64,000 nucleotides of DNA from Eukaryota sp. TZLM1-RC (GCA_040285825.1 JAUPSS010000003.1:1674001-1738000); one strand, 5' to 3'. Counted from the first letter of the stretch, positions 31,007-41,025 are shown. Notes: generated by a model not told the origin, from the sequence alone. Numbers and translations are program-made.

Positions 31007-32884
31007 ATGCTTCGTTTCCTTTTCGTTGTTGTACTGCTGTCAATTGCACTTGCAGATGACTATAAGCCCTTCGATATCGCGAACAAGTGGTTTGAGACTA
31101 CTTTAGCTGAAACATATGCTTCTGGTGGAGGATATTCCGTTGTTGTTGATGGAAAGATAAAACATACTTTCACAACAGGTAGAATCAACCACGATGACAC
31201 CAGTGATCACATCACCGAGGACACTTATTTTGGAATTGGTTCAGTTACCAAGCGTATGTTTTATTTTGTTCTGATCTCAGCTCTCACTGCAATTATCATT
31301 CAACAACTTATTGAAGAGGGCGAATGTTCATGGGACTCCACCGTATCGTCAATCTTGCCTTTCTGGCAATCACATGATATGATTCGCACTCATATGATGA
31401 CTCTTTCTGATCTTGCTCTTCACAAAACAGGCTTTGGAGCATACACGGGAACAACCCCGTCTTTCGGTAATGCTGGTCTCTCTCTTGAAGATTTTGTTTA
31501 TAATCTCAAACATTTTGTACCACTCCACGAATTCAGAGGAGATGACCATCTGCTATATAACAATGCTGCCTGGAATCTTGCTGGCTATATCATCGAATAT
31601 TTGGAAGACACTGATTATAGAGAAGTTGTGCAAAAACGAATTGCAGACAAACTACAAGATAAACCAAAGGTATATTGGAAATTCAGTGACCTTCTAGCTG
31701 AAGGAAAGTCGTTTGCCACTTCCTATATTGATGAAGACGATGTTGTTTACCCCATCACCGAGGATGAGCACTTAAACTCCTTCTCTTATTCATCTGCCCC
31801 TGCTGGTGGCGCTATTTTTTCCTTAAAGGACATGTCCATTCTCGTTCGTGATCTTCTCAATGGGGAGTTATTGAATAACCCTGACTCTGCGGCAGAACTC
31901 GTTCACATTGGCAATCATATCCCCCTCCCCATGCAGTTCAGAGTGGGTGGTAGTGTTGTAGTTTCGGCTGCTGGTATCGCTCGTGGTCTTTGGGTACATG
32001 ATGTCATGGGTGCTCGTTGCTTCAGCCATGGTGGTAACACGTTTGGTCATACCACCTTCTTTATGTTTTGCCCCAATATTCCTGGTCAAGACGAAGAGAC
32101 TCATGATTTCGGGTTTGTTGGTTTTAACAATATCTATGGTGGTAATTTTGTTGTACAAGAAACAGCCTATGCAGCCTTTTCTGAGGCTTTTGGTCATGGT
32201 CCTCAAACTCCACTTCCCAATGATGAGTCCGTTGAGAGCGCAAAGGTCAATGCTGATATCACTGAACTTGGAGGTTTAATGAAACCAGGATCTGAGCTGA
32301 AGAAAACTCTTTTAAAATCATTTGGCGAAGTTGATGAAGATGCTCCTGAGGCTGAAGTTACAGTAATTCCCGAAGATTTCCCCCTCCTTGACTTTCACCA
32401 CACTTTTTATGGCAATGTGACCCTTGATGCTGATTTTCCTAATGAACTCCGACTCTGGTACAATGATTTGGAGTATGAAGTCGAGGTCGCCCCGGTTGAT
32501 GGCGCTGTTGATCTTTTCACTGCATCCAACTTTCTTTACTCATTTGCTTTCCAATGTTATCGATGTCCGAATACTGGAAAAGTAACTTCTATTAGAATGT
32601 TTACCTCTGTTGGTGAAAATCCCATACTCACTACCGCAAACTATTTACAATTAGACACTCCATTTATCCCCAATAACAATCCCACTCAGCCTCCGAAGGT
32701 TGTCAAGTTTGTTGAACCAGCAGTCCATTCCAATAATGTTCCTTTAGCAGTCATTCTTGCTGCTGTTGTTAGTTTGGTTGTTTCTGGAATTGTTCTTGGT
32801 GGCATGTACCTTATTTTAAGGAAATACATTGGTGGAGGTCGTGAGATGACTGCATCTAACCCTCTCATCGCAACTAAGGTTTAG
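31007..32884 (+). CDS. Serine beta-lactamase/class C-like family protein, secreted and membrane-anchored
   Basis: Predicted 616 residues after removing a 27-nt intron (31254-31280). I chose ATG 31007 because it gives a signal peptide (MLRFLFVVVLLSIALA); the frame is open 11 codons further upstream. Splicing restores SVTKPLTAIII, with catalytic Ser79 and Lys82 of the S-x-x-K motif. YNN (LLYNNAAWNLAG) and HGG (FSHGGNTFGHTT) complete the class C/penicillin-binding-like triad. A C-terminal membrane helix (PLAVILAAVVSLVVSGIVLG) and a short basic tail follow. Eukaryotic members are usually hydrolases or peptidases of unknown substrate, so antibiotic resistance should not be assumed. Probably acquired from bacteria long ago, since it has an intron and a membrane anchor. 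Confidence 0.9.
   Translation: MLRFLFVVVLLSIALADDYKPFDIANKWFETTLAETYASGGGYSVVVDGKIKHTFTTGRINHDDTSDHITEDTYFGIGSVTKRMFYFVLISALTAIIIQQLIEEGECSWDSTVSSILPFWQSHDMIRTHMMTLSDLALHKTGFGAYTGTTPSFGNAGLSLEDFVYNLKHFVPLHEFRGDDHLLYNNAAWNLAGYIIEYLEDTDYREVVQKRIADKLQDKPKVYWKFSDLLAEGKSFATSYIDEDDVVYPITEDEHLNSFSYSSAPAGGAIFSLKDMSILVRDLLNGELLNNPDSAAELVHIGNHIPLPMQFRVGGSVVVSAAGIARGLWVHDVMGARCFSHGGNTFGHTTFFMFCPNIPGQDEETHDFGFVGFNNIYGGNFVVQETAYAAFSEAFGHGPQTPLPNDESVESAKVNADITELGGLMKPGSELKKTLLKSFGEVDEDAPEAEVTVIPEDFPLLDFHHTFYGNVTLDADFPNELRLWYNDLEYEVEVAPVDGAVDLFTASNFLYSFAFQCYRCPNTGKVTSIRMFTSVGENPILTTANYLQLDTPFIPNNNPTQPPKVVKFVEPAVHSNNVPLAVILAAVVSLVVSGIVLGGMYLILRKYIGGGREMTASNPLIATKV
31254..31280 (+). other. 27-nt intron in the beta-lactamase-family gene
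   Basis: GTATGT at the start and CTGATCTCAG at the end. Because 27 is a multiple of three, the unspliced frame stays open but inserts nine hydrophobic residues directly after the catalytic Lys. Splicing gives the family sequence SVTKPLTA. Confidence 0.85.
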
Positions 32885-33384
32885 TTTATTTCGTTCAGGA
32901 TGTGTAAATTTTTAGTGTATAGTGGTTTTTATTTTCAACACTGGCCTTTTTATCACAATTCTTATCAAGTCATGGTAATGAATTAATTTAGAGAAGTTTA
33001 AATAGTGAAATCAGTTAAAGTAAGAGTCTTAGTTGGAAAATACAAATACATGTATTCTGTACTGTTTTTGTACTATTACAAGCGGTAAGATGAATAACAC
33101 CGAATGTATGTTTTTCTGTGGGAGATTGTGGTCGAAAAACATCAAGTAAACTTGACATTTCATGTTGCATCTAAATCAATTTCTAATGCATCTGATCGTA
33201 AAAATTGAACATTGATGAGACTATTCTTAGTGAAGGTACCATTTTCCTTCAGTAAATTAAACACAATATAAGCTATAAGTCATTTTGATGGAATATCAAT
33301 ATGTTTTATTAATAATCCCGTCTTTGCTGCCTTTTCATCAGACATAAGAACCTATAAATAAGAACCTTTACTCGAAGTTTTCGT
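32885..33384. other. Intergenic, no gene recognised
   Basis: 3' flank of the beta-lactamase-family gene and AT-rich sequence; no coding signal I can support. Confidence 0.4.
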
Positions 33385-33600
33385 TTGTTACTTTTGCCTT
33401 CTCAATTTTTGGCAACATTGGACAGTCTGCCTTGCTTTTTTTTCAATGATTTTGATAATTTATGTCGTTCATGTGGAAAAATTTTTTCAATGAATTTATG
33501 GAAGAATCGTATCATTTTTGCTTTGTACAGAAGTGTTCCTAAATACTTAAATTTAATGATGTCCAAGCTGTGTAAGGATTCCTCAAGAGTTGACGTGTAG
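33385..33600 (+). mobile_element. Retrotransposon 3' fragment (family C-like)
   Basis: A TTG-initiated frame encodes FFFNDFDNLCRSCGKIF, then LWKNRIIFALYRSVPKYLN, the equivalents of FEDFKKVLLNRSGKK and FWHNRIVFSILKAIPEML in family C. The stop is at 33598-33600. Confidence 0.65.
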
Positions 33601-33939
33601 AATTTTGTTTCTTATGTGTTTTAGTTTGTTTTGTTTCTTCGTAGAATATTATAGTTTATTTATATTATATTGTTTGATTTTAAAAAAAATTTATGTACTG
33701 TATTTATATTGATATAAAATTCTATCCAATATTCAATATCCTCCAAACATTCTCCAGAGTTTCTTATGTGTTTTAATTTATTTTGTTTTGTTTTGTTTCT
33801 TTGTAGACTAAAATTGAAATTACATGTTTTATTAAAAAATTTGTCATGAACAATCAACGTAAAATACTGATCTTGCAACACTTTAAAGCCACTGTCTTCT
33901 TTCTTGATTCACCTGTATTTATTTGAGATAAGAATAAGA

Positions 33940-34260
33940 TCAGATCTTAACTCAGTGACAACCAAAGGAAAATTGGCATTGAAATTGTTCGATAATGTCA
34001 ATCGCAATCAATATCACAAATTCTAGGAAAGGAAGTAAGTGGTTAACAAACTTATTTGTAATTGAATCATGTCTCAATTTAGATCTACTGTGTAGTTCGG
34101 GGACTTGATAACTTGGACAACTACATAAAAAGTGACACAACGTAGCAGGCTCAGATTGACAAAATGATTACACTGGAGGCAATGGATTAGATCCATCAGG
34201 CATCTTCCGACAAATTGTCCATCGATAGAGGTGATCAGCAGTGGGTAATACATTCAGAGA
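33940..34260 (-). mobile_element. Fragment of a different non-LTR retrotransposon (C-terminal zinc knuckle)
   Basis: Minus-strand reading contains YRWTICRKMPDGSNPLPP, one stop, then CQSEPATLCHFLCSCPSY and KLRHDSITNKFVNHLLP. This is the C-x2-E...H-x3-C...CP knuckle followed by RHD, common at the end of non-LTR retrotransposon ORF2. It differs clearly from families A-C. Confidence 0.65.
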
Positions 34261-34379
34261 AGAATTAATTATAAACTTAATGATTCTAGGAATGATGAAC
34301 ATGGACAACCAATGATTATAAGTGTTCATATTTTCTGAGTTTAATTAATATTCATTGAAGATTGTACTTTACACTCCAT

Positions 34380-34545
34380 GCTTGTGTCGATTCTTCTTGT
34401 AAACTTTTATCAAAGGTGTTAAAAAAATTTGTAACAGTGCATGCGAAAATTCGTGGCATAAAGATCACAATACTTCGTTGAATATGAACGCCGTGATCGA
34501 AGCACATGTTAATGGTGGAGATAGACAAGTAGATTTGTAGAGAGC
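34380..34545 (+). pseudogene. Fanzor 3' remnant directly upstream of the SPEF2-like gene
   Basis: Encodes ACENSWHKDHNTSLNMNAVI, then EAHVNGGDRQVDL and TAG. This is the RuvC-III and tail segment (compare WNRDRKASLNM...EAHVNGG at 52.4 kb). Aspartate is kept but Trp-Asn-Arg is changed to Trp-His-Lys. The DNA is about 88% identical by eye to 54184-54080 (minus). Confidence 0.8.
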
Positions 34546-34641
34546 CAATGTAGAATTCGGTATAAAAAGCGGATTAAAGAAACGGTTGATCAAAAAACTC
34601 AATCTCTCTACATTTCATTGTTATAAAGATTATCTTTAAGA
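34546..34641 (+). promoter_or_regulatory. Upstream region of the SPEF2-like gene, homologous to Fanzor 3' flank and RAE1 upstream
   Basis: TCAAAAAACTCAATCTCTC and TTGTTATAAAGATTATCTTT lead to AGAATGAC at the start codon. RAE1 has TCAAAAAACTCAATCTCTC and TTGTTATAAACATTATCTTT, ending at AGAATGAC. The Fanzor copy ending near 52632 has CTCAAAAACTCAATCCCTC as coding sequence and TTGTTATAGACAATATC downstream. A TATA-like GTTATAAA lies about 20 nt before the ATG. Confidence 0.7.
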
Positions 34642-37600
34642 ATGACTCAGTCTTTTCAGCTGCCGACTCCAGCTGAAATGAACTCTGCTGCTTTGGCTTA
34701 TGAACAGCTCATTAAAGCTAAACGTGAAAAAGAGCGCACTCTTCGTAAACAACGAAACATCAGGCGTAGGAAACTTTTGTCTGCGCTAGACACTACCTCC
34801 CCATCCTTCGAAAACGACATTCATTCAGAAGAACTTCATCAACAGTCTTTTGCACAATCCACACCAGAAAAACCCATCTCATCTCTTTCCTCCAAGATTC
34901 AAACTCTAGACTCTTGTTTGTCCACCAAATCAAAGACCTTCCACCACAAAGTGCATGAACAGGAAACAATGGACATGGAGAAATATGATCAAGTTGAGAA
35001 GGTTCATAAACAACATAGGACAGAGCTAGCACGAAGAAGAACGGAAGCTGAACTTTGTAGATATCAAGAACTCAAACAGCGTAGCCAGCGTCTTTTGAAT
35101 CGAGAAGCCAATCAAATCACGTCATCAATCATTTCAGATTTGATTGATGACGTCAGCACTATCACTGACATGAGGTCTCAATCACGACTCTATGATTATT
35201 CTCCCACAGAATGCAAAGAGCTTGATCATTCTCTCACGAATCAGTTACTATGCGAAGAAGAAAATGAGGATGATGAAGGGCCTTGCTCAGTCAAAATGGA
35301 CACGTCATCCTTTTTGACCCTAATCAAATCAATCAAGAACATCGTTGATCCGCCTCCACCTCCAGTAGAACCCCCTAAACTTTCACCATTTCCTATTAAG
35401 CTGATGGTAGTTGGACCTAGTTGCAGTGGCAAGACTAGGATCTGTCAATTGTTGAGTAAGCGGTTTGAGTTTGTTCTTGTCAGTAAAGCAGTCTTTGAAA
35501 GTCTATTGGAATCTGACCTAGATCAAAATGATGACGTGTTTGTTAGGAAAAATGTTGAATTGTTGAAGAAATTTAAAGAAAATCCTGATGATTCTGAACT
35601 CCTGGCTGATCTTATTTTCAATTTTGTTAACAATGATGATGAAACCAAAGGTTTTGTTATCGACGCTTCTTTATTCTCCTTTGATGAAATTTGTATGGTT
35701 GAGCAAAAGTTTACCGGTAACAATCCTTCAAGCTTGTTGGCAAAGAAGAAACCTGGAAAACAAACAAAGAGTCAATCATTTTCCTCTATTTTTGATCTTG
35801 TTATCAGTATAGAGGCCACCTTGGAGAATTGTTCCATTCGTAACCAAAATAGAATTCTTGTAAATAATCAGGTGTTCAACTCTCAACTGGATCCTCCTCC
35901 TTTTGAAGGAGAGTTCACTAGTGAAGTAGCAGAATTGGTGCCCGTTGCTGAAAGATATCATGAATTTGAAGAAGTTTCTAAATCTATTACCACTATTTAT
36001 TCTCAGAGTGTAAGTAATCCTTTGAAATCAATCAATTCTGATGGAAAGGAAGTTTCCGAAGTTTTGAGTGTAGTAGAAAATGAAGTTTGCTCTACTATAG
36101 CACAAATTAATGAAGCTTTAGAAAAACAAAGATTAGAAAAAGAAAAGGAAGAACTTGAAGTTTTGAAAAAACAAGAAGAATTAAATGCAAATAAATCTGA
36201 GGAAGAATTAAAATTGGAAGAATTACAAAAGCAATTTGAAGTTTTAAAGGAAACTAATGTCGTCATTGATGACTTGGAGATGTTAACTGTTGACGTTTGC
36301 AATGATGTTTTCCAAAAATGGCAGTCTGTAGTTTCCGATGCAAAGCAATCAATCTCTTCCTTGATTAATGATTACAATGCCATAAGGACAAATTCGGTAA
36401 ATAATTCCTTTGCTATTTCCGACTTTGTTTCTCAACTATTCACTTCGCCTATTCAAGAATTAGATTTTGAATTACTAAATATTCAAAAAGAAATTGCTAA
36501 ACTGCACCCCAAACTCCGCTCAGATCCAGAAATTAAATCACATTTAGCTTTAAAAGTTGCTGAATCAAGAGACTTAATGCTTGGTGTTATTAATGATTGT
36601 ATGGGTAATTACCTCTCTAAAATTAAAGAGGTTATCTTTTCCAATTCTTTTATTGAATTAGCTGAAAAAGTTCTGTTATTGTCAATTCATTTGATTAAAC
36701 ATTGTTGCACTAAATTCAATGCTGATTTTACTTTAATTTTAGAGGTGTTTTCTTTAATTTGTAACATTAGCCTACCTGAATTGGAGTCGAAACCTTCAAA
36801 AACAAATGCAAGTTCTTCTAAATCATCCAAAACAGACACAAAGTCTAGTAAAAAGCAAGAAAAATCACCAATTACTCCATCTGTCACCCCTTTCAAGTTG
36901 AGCTTGAAAGATGATATTGGGCCAGATACTTCCGATTTGGGTGCTGTAGAGAAGTACGATCACGTGGAAGTCTTGAAAAGTCCTCTCCAATCAGCTGAAA
37001 ATCAATATATTTTGGTTGAAAAAGCCAAAAACCACTGGAATGTTGCGCTTTCTGTCTTGGATACTGAAATTACGGAATTTGAAAGTAAATTAGCTGATTT
37101 AAACTCAAAGTTCGATACCTTAACCCTCGAATTATCTGAAAACCTTGATAATGAAGAATTATTTGAACAAGCTGAATCAATGAAACAACTAATTATTCAA
37201 ACTAAAAAAATTATTTCTCTCAAAAAATCAGCAAAAACTTTCCTCCCTCAAGGAATTTCACTTTTAAACTCACTTGAGGATAGATTCAATGCAGTTCTGA
37301 CCCACTTATCTTATCTTTGTGAGCGTGAATTGAAAATTTTGTCTGGTTGCACTCAATCAATTGCTCTTTATATTCAATCAAATTTGATTAGGGTCAGAAA
37401 AGAGCTCAAAAGTGTCGTTTTTAATGCAGAAGATTTATTGAGAGATGCAATTAAGAACGAATCTCCAATCAATGGTGTCTTGAAGGTCAATTACTCTACA
37501 TTGTCCGATAGTTTCGCAATCAAATTAATCCTTGACCAATCAAGACCGATTGTAGACCTTCCTGTCGATTTAGAACAAGTTCCTTTTGAACAGAATCTAA

Positions 37601-38370
37601 CACATCAACAACCTTGTGTTTTATTTGAATTGTTTTGTAGAGAATTAGTCAATTTTCTTGGTGGTAGATTATACGTTTCTATTCATGATTTATCTAGTTT
37701 TCTTTACACTTGCTCCTCGTCCCTCCTCTCCCTTCCTTGTTTACCATCATATTGGCAAGGGCTTTCCAGGGCTGATATCGAAGCAGTACTGACTCAGGTT
37801 TACCCCACTAATGTTGATGTTGATTATCGTCATTTTTTGGGTAGTTTAATATTAGATTCTCCTGTTAATGACGAAATGACCTCATTTTCTGATAACTTGA
37901 ACTTTGAATCCTTTAGGGATTTGGTCAAAATTTTACCAATCGATAGTGTTTATGGTGAAGTGGCAAAACCACTTTTTAAACTGTTTTCCGACAATCAGAA
38001 GGTTCCATTCAAGTCTTTTCTTCCTTTTATATGGAGGAGGGAAAGTAATTTTGAGGGAATTGTTTCTCTTGCTTGTGAAATTTATGGTTCAAAATGCGGA
38101 ATTAATGAATTATCTTTTCTATTTAATTTTGGTTTAGAATCAAATTTGATTCTTTCTAATGATTTAGGGTGTTTTTTCCCAAATTCTAATAGTGTAAGTA
38201 TAGAATCTATTGCTAAATTACCTTTATTTAAAAGATTAGCCGAAAGAAATCCAATGTTCCATTTCCAATCATTCAAAAATTTGATTGAAAACATCGAAAA
38301 GGGAGAAAAATCACTGAAACTTCCTGCAGCCCCCACTATAAAGAAATCTGCTAAAAAGAGCCAAAAATAA
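34642..38370 (+). CDS. SPEF2/CPC1-like axonemal protein with adenylate-kinase-like P-loop domain
   Basis: 1,242 residues from ATG 34642. The N-terminal 200 residues are basic and coiled-coil (KREKERTLRKQRNIRRRK ... HRTELARRRTEAE). A proline hinge (DPPPPPVEPPKLSPFP) leads into a nucleotide-binding fold with Walker A GPSCSGKT at about residue 256. A long coiled coil (about 480-560), a second helical region, an EF-hand-like segment (SRADIEAVLTQVYPTNVDV) and a Lys-rich end follow. Coiled coil, adenylate-kinase fold and C-terminal EF-hand-like region are the layout of SPEF2 (CPC1 in green algae), a central-pair apparatus protein. The calponin-homology domain expected at the N-terminus is not seen, so another axonemal adenylate-kinase protein is possible. 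Confidence 0.6.
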   Translation: MTQSFQLPTPAEMNSAALAYEQLIKAKREKERTLRKQRNIRRRKLLSALDTTSPSFENDIHSEELHQQSFAQSTPEKPISSLSSKIQTLDSCLSTKSKTFHHKVHEQETMDMEKYDQVEKVHKQHRTELARRRTEAELCRYQELKQRSQRLLNREANQITSSIISDLIDDVSTITDMRSQSRLYDYSPTECKELDHSLTNQLLCEEENEDDEGPCSVKMDTSSFLTLIKSIKNIVDPPPPPVEPPKLSPFPIKLMVVGPSCSGKTRICQLLSKRFEFVLVSKAVFESLLESDLDQNDDVFVRKNVELLKKFKENPDDSELLADLIFNFVNNDDETKGFVIDASLFSFDEICMVEQKFTGNNPSSLLAKKKPGKQTKSQSFSSIFDLVISIEATLENCSIRNQNRILVNNQVFNSQLDPPPFEGEFTSEVAELVPVAERYHEFEEVSKSITTIYSQSVSNPLKSINSDGKEVSEVLSVVENEVCSTIAQINEALEKQRLEKEKEELEVLKKQEELNANKSEEELKLEELQKQFEVLKETNVVIDDLEMLTVDVCNDVFQKWQSVVSDAKQSISSLINDYNAIRTNSVNNSFAISDFVSQLFTSPIQELDFELLNIQKEIAKLHPKLRSDPEIKSHLALKVAESRDLMLGVINDCMGNYLSKIKEVIFSNSFIELAEKVLLLSIHLIKHCCTKFNADFTLILEVFSLICNISLPELESKPSKTNASSSKSSKTDTKSSKKQEKSPITPSVTPFKLSLKDDIGPDTSDLGAVEKYDHVEVLKSPLQSAENQYILVEKAKNHWNVALSVLDTEITEFESKLADLNSKFDTLTLELSENLDNEELFEQAESMKQLIIQTKKIISLKKSAKTFLPQGISLLNSLEDRFNAVLTHLSYLCERELKILSGCTQSIALYIQSNLIRVRKELKSVVFNAEDLLRDAIKNESPINGVLKVNYSTLSDSFAIKLILDQSRPIVDLPVDLEQVPFEQNLTHQQPCVLFELFCRELVNFLGGRLYVSIHDLSSFLYTCSSSLLSLPCLPSYWQGLSRADIEAVLTQVYPTNVDVDYRHFLGSLILDSPVNDEMTSFSDNLNFESFRDLVKILPIDSVYGEVAKPLFKLFSDNQKVPFKSFLPFIWRRESNFEGIVSLACEIYGSKCGINELSFLFNFGLESNLILSNDLGCFFPNSNSVSIESIAKLPLFKRLAERNPMFHFQSFKNLIENIEKGEKSLKLPAAPTIKKSAKKSQK

Positions 38371-38392
38371 GGTCTTAATTAATTTTGTATTA

Positions 38393-38948
38393 TTAGTTTA
38401 ATGTTTTTAGGGACATTTTTGTAACAATTAAATTTAATAAATTTTGATTTTTTTCTAACATTTCATTAGAAATCTCAAAAGCTTGCATCAATTCTTTGAC
38501 GTTACAGTTCTCTTCTAAATCATTCAAACCGACAAGTTCTCCCTTCACTATCTTGACATCCTTTTGCGACAATTGTTCATCTGATTGAGAGATCTTGGCT
38601 AGTAGAACATCCGTAGTGGAAGCTGAATCCACTCCAAAGTGCCTAATAGTTTCTGTCATCTATGGTTAGTCTAGATTAACGTCAATATACATTTTTGGAA
38701 GGACCAAAAGAAAACAAAAGCTCTGTGCCACTCGGCCTGTTACGAAAAAGTTTGGAGTTTTGGTTCATGACAACAGCTTCCGCGGCACAGATAAGTTGGA
38801 AAACGTCAAGAACCATGTCAGTCCTAATGAGTGTAAAATCAAGAGTTTTGTTGAAGACAGCATCACGGACTTCGAGGGTATTGGTAACATTAGAGAAACG
38901 GAAGATGTGGAGGAAATGTGACTTGTTGAGGGGGATAACGGTAGACAT
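38393..38948 (-). CDS. CGI-121/TPRKB subunit of the KEOPS/EKC complex, two exons
   Basis: 174 residues: exon 1 38948-38691, a 31-nt intron, exon 2 38659-38393. Conserved pieces are FSNVTNTLEVRDAV, DVFQLICAAEAVV and then, across the splice, FSFGPSKN joined to MTETIRHFGVD, which corresponds to the family's SPxxNIxEAxRxFGI segment. The C-terminal helix follows (LMQAFEISNEML). CGI-121 binds Bud32 and the tRNA within KEOPS, which makes the t6A modification. I chose ATG 38946-38948 rather than 38972 because the upstream block shared with the PLD gene aligns its ATG here. The gene ends 22 bp from the SPEF2-like stop (convergent). Confidence 0.85.
38660..38690 (-). other. 31-nt intron in TPRKB
   Basis: Minus strand GTATAT...CTAACCATAG, phase 0, with the same ten-base 3' end as the helicase intron. 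It contains an in-frame stop, so splicing is required to join two halves of one conserved protein. Confidence 0.9.
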
Positions 38949-39022
38949 CGTATAATAGCACAAAGATGTCAAATAGTAGTAACCCGTTGGGATTACTGGA
39001 ATATGAAGATGAAATGAATCAA
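38949..39022 (-). promoter_or_regulatory. Upstream module shared with the PLD gene
   Basis: Minus-strand core CAACGGGTTACTACTATTTG at 41 nt before the ATG. A 50-bp stretch further upstream differs from 28490-28545 at only a few positions. Confidence 0.65.
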
Positions 39023-39049
39023 GTTGATCTTTTCAAAACTTTTTTATTT

Positions 39050-40375
39050 ATTTTTTACTTTTCATTAATATATTTTTAAAACTACAGTGTAAAAATCAAT
39101 ATCCTCAAAACAAGCTTCCACACCATCAAACCTTACAGCAGCAATGTCTTCGTAATGTGCACTGACAGACATCAGAGCTTTCGAAATCATTTTAGGAATT
39201 GTTTTGAAAATAGTAAAAACAATACGATTCAACCACAAACGATGATCAAAAAGCTTATTCATTCTTCTTTTTACAAGATTTTCAAAATCATCAATAAAAG
39301 TCATTGCAGTTTTTGCAAGACGTCCATACAAAGAAATACCAAATCGACAAATTTGGTAATCCACATGGCGAACTTGTTTCAATTCTTTCAAAAGATTTGC
39401 ACATTTCTTTCGTTTGTACAATTCTGAATCATCAAGGCAGGATACTTAAGATTGTACATTTTTCAGGGCATTTTTTGCAAACACTGTTACGACACCACTG
39501 TTACGACATCAAAAACATTCAAGACACCATCAAATGGGGGCACAACAACATCAGCACGTCGTTTTCCATAGTTTGAATCTCTTGAATTTTCATTTATATC
39601 AAGAAACCTCAGCAACGGTTCTACAAATGATTCAAAATGCTAAGAATTGCACATTACATGGAATTGATTTCTGACAGCATCATGCAAAGTAGAACGATAA
39701 AAATTAAATCTGTTGCATTTAAATAAATGTGATGATGTCAAACCTGCTCCACATTTGCAAAACACATCATTTTGCAAATTATGAGGCCATAGATAACAAC
39801 GCATTCTCATTGCAGTAGTCCATTTTAGTCCATTGATCGTCATTTAAAAATAAACCTTAATGTGGGGAATATGATTCAACAAAACTGCAGATGGACTCTC
39901 CTTCAAATCAATTAAAAAAATGGCAAAAACAGGATTTTCTTTCTTAGCCGTGCTAAATCAAACAATGAAATTCTTACTTTGAAATTTTTTCAAAAGATTA
40001 TTTTGGAGGTTTTCAACGCAAACTTCAATGGAAACAAACTTCTTTCTGGAATGTCTTGAATAGCTACAGCGGAACATGATTGTCATAACCGAGGAGATAA
40101 ACTGAATACTTCTTCTCTTAAGTTATCCAGAAATAGACTATTTGTTCTTTCAAGAAGATTTTCGGCAAAAGAATATCTTCTAGAAAATTCAAAGACAAAA
40201 CTTTTTCCACCACCAATGAATGTAGCTTTGGTCAATTACTTTGATGGATAGAAACCAACACAGCCAAGTTGAACTTCAAAATCAATAATATGATTTTTCA
40301 AAATTGTGGGATCAATTGGCATTAAAAATGCCATATATTCTGTACGTATTTTGTTAAATTATCTACAAATATCGT
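39050..40375 (-). mobile_element. Family C-like non-LTR retrotransposon, degenerate
   Basis: Minus strand, 5' to 3': a GGGKSFVFEF-like segment near 40200; the WTTAMRMRCYLWPHNL and CKCGAGLTSSHLFKCNRF knuckle (39840-39700); HDAVRNQFHVMCNS; a broken endonuclease-like region near 39550; and an open 118-codon end (39421-39065) with HVDYQICRFGISLYG, LWLNRIVFTIFKTIPKMIS and FEDIDFYTV. Many stops. It lies just upstream of TPRKB in the same orientation. Confidence 0.8.
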
Positions 40376-40379
40376 AACA

Positions 40380-40600
40380 TAATGATCTTTCATTTCTTTT
40401 GAGTTACTGATCCACAGCATAAATCGTATCAAGAAGAGCATTGACATTACGATTGCATAGACATCCACACTAGTTGCAAGTGAGTAATCCATGTCTAAGG
40501 ACTGTTGGAGTCTTTGCTCTCCTGTAAGGTCTTCAATTAGGTACTCGACACTTCTTTTTCGCTGTTTTCTGGTCTCTCAAGGCTTTTTGCCAGCTTTCAT
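40380..40600 (-). pseudogene. Fanzor C-terminal remnant, second copy of the WNRN subfamily
   Basis: Minus strand reads RPYRRAKTPTVLRHGLLTCN, a stop, then CGCLCNRNVNALLDTIYAVD. Closely similar to 28985-29285, with Trp changed to Cys and Asp to Asn at the RuvC-III site. Confidence 0.75.
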
Positions 40601-40604
40601 TTTC

Positions 40605-41025
40605 AATTGTATGGTATTGTTACTCATTTTTGTTTGCCTCTTTCAAATGCTGAAAATTTTAAATTCAAAAAATACAATGAACCTTTGTCCAAATTGGCCA
40701 GTCTACAGCATGCAAAATACAATTTGTATCCATTGGTATTTTCCCTTTTTGGTTCACTTGCACCAACTGCTTTACGTTTTTTGGATGATTTTGAATTGAT
40801 TGTAAAGAGAAGAACTGGGAGAAATTTCAACAGATTGTTTTGGCAAAATAGAATTGTGTTTTCTATTTTTAAGGGGATGTTGAAGATGGTTTCTGATGCT
40901 TTGCTGTCTCTTGGTTCTCACTATGAGAGAGTTGCATCTAGTGTTTTTGTTCTGGGAGAGATGGATTTTTTAGATGTTGATTTATAGGTTTAGAATAAAA
41001 TTAAATTTAAAAAAAAACATTTTTG
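40605..41025 (+). mobile_element. Family B retrotransposon 3' fragment (inverted partner of 30465-30955)
   Basis: Open frame with LSNAENFKFKKYNEPL, FWQNRIVFSIFKGM and EMDFLDVDL, then TAG, AATAAA and an A tract. Inserted beside the Fanzor remnant on the opposite strand. Confidence 0.85.

Noticed and set aside
31868-32206. 112-codon antisense ORF in the beta-lactamase gene
   Set aside because: Antisense shadow of a conserved coding region.
38949-38972. Upstream ATG (MTSLCYYT) for TPRKB
   Set aside because: It lies inside the upstream block shared with the PLD gene, where the aligned ATG is at 38948; family homology also starts after that.
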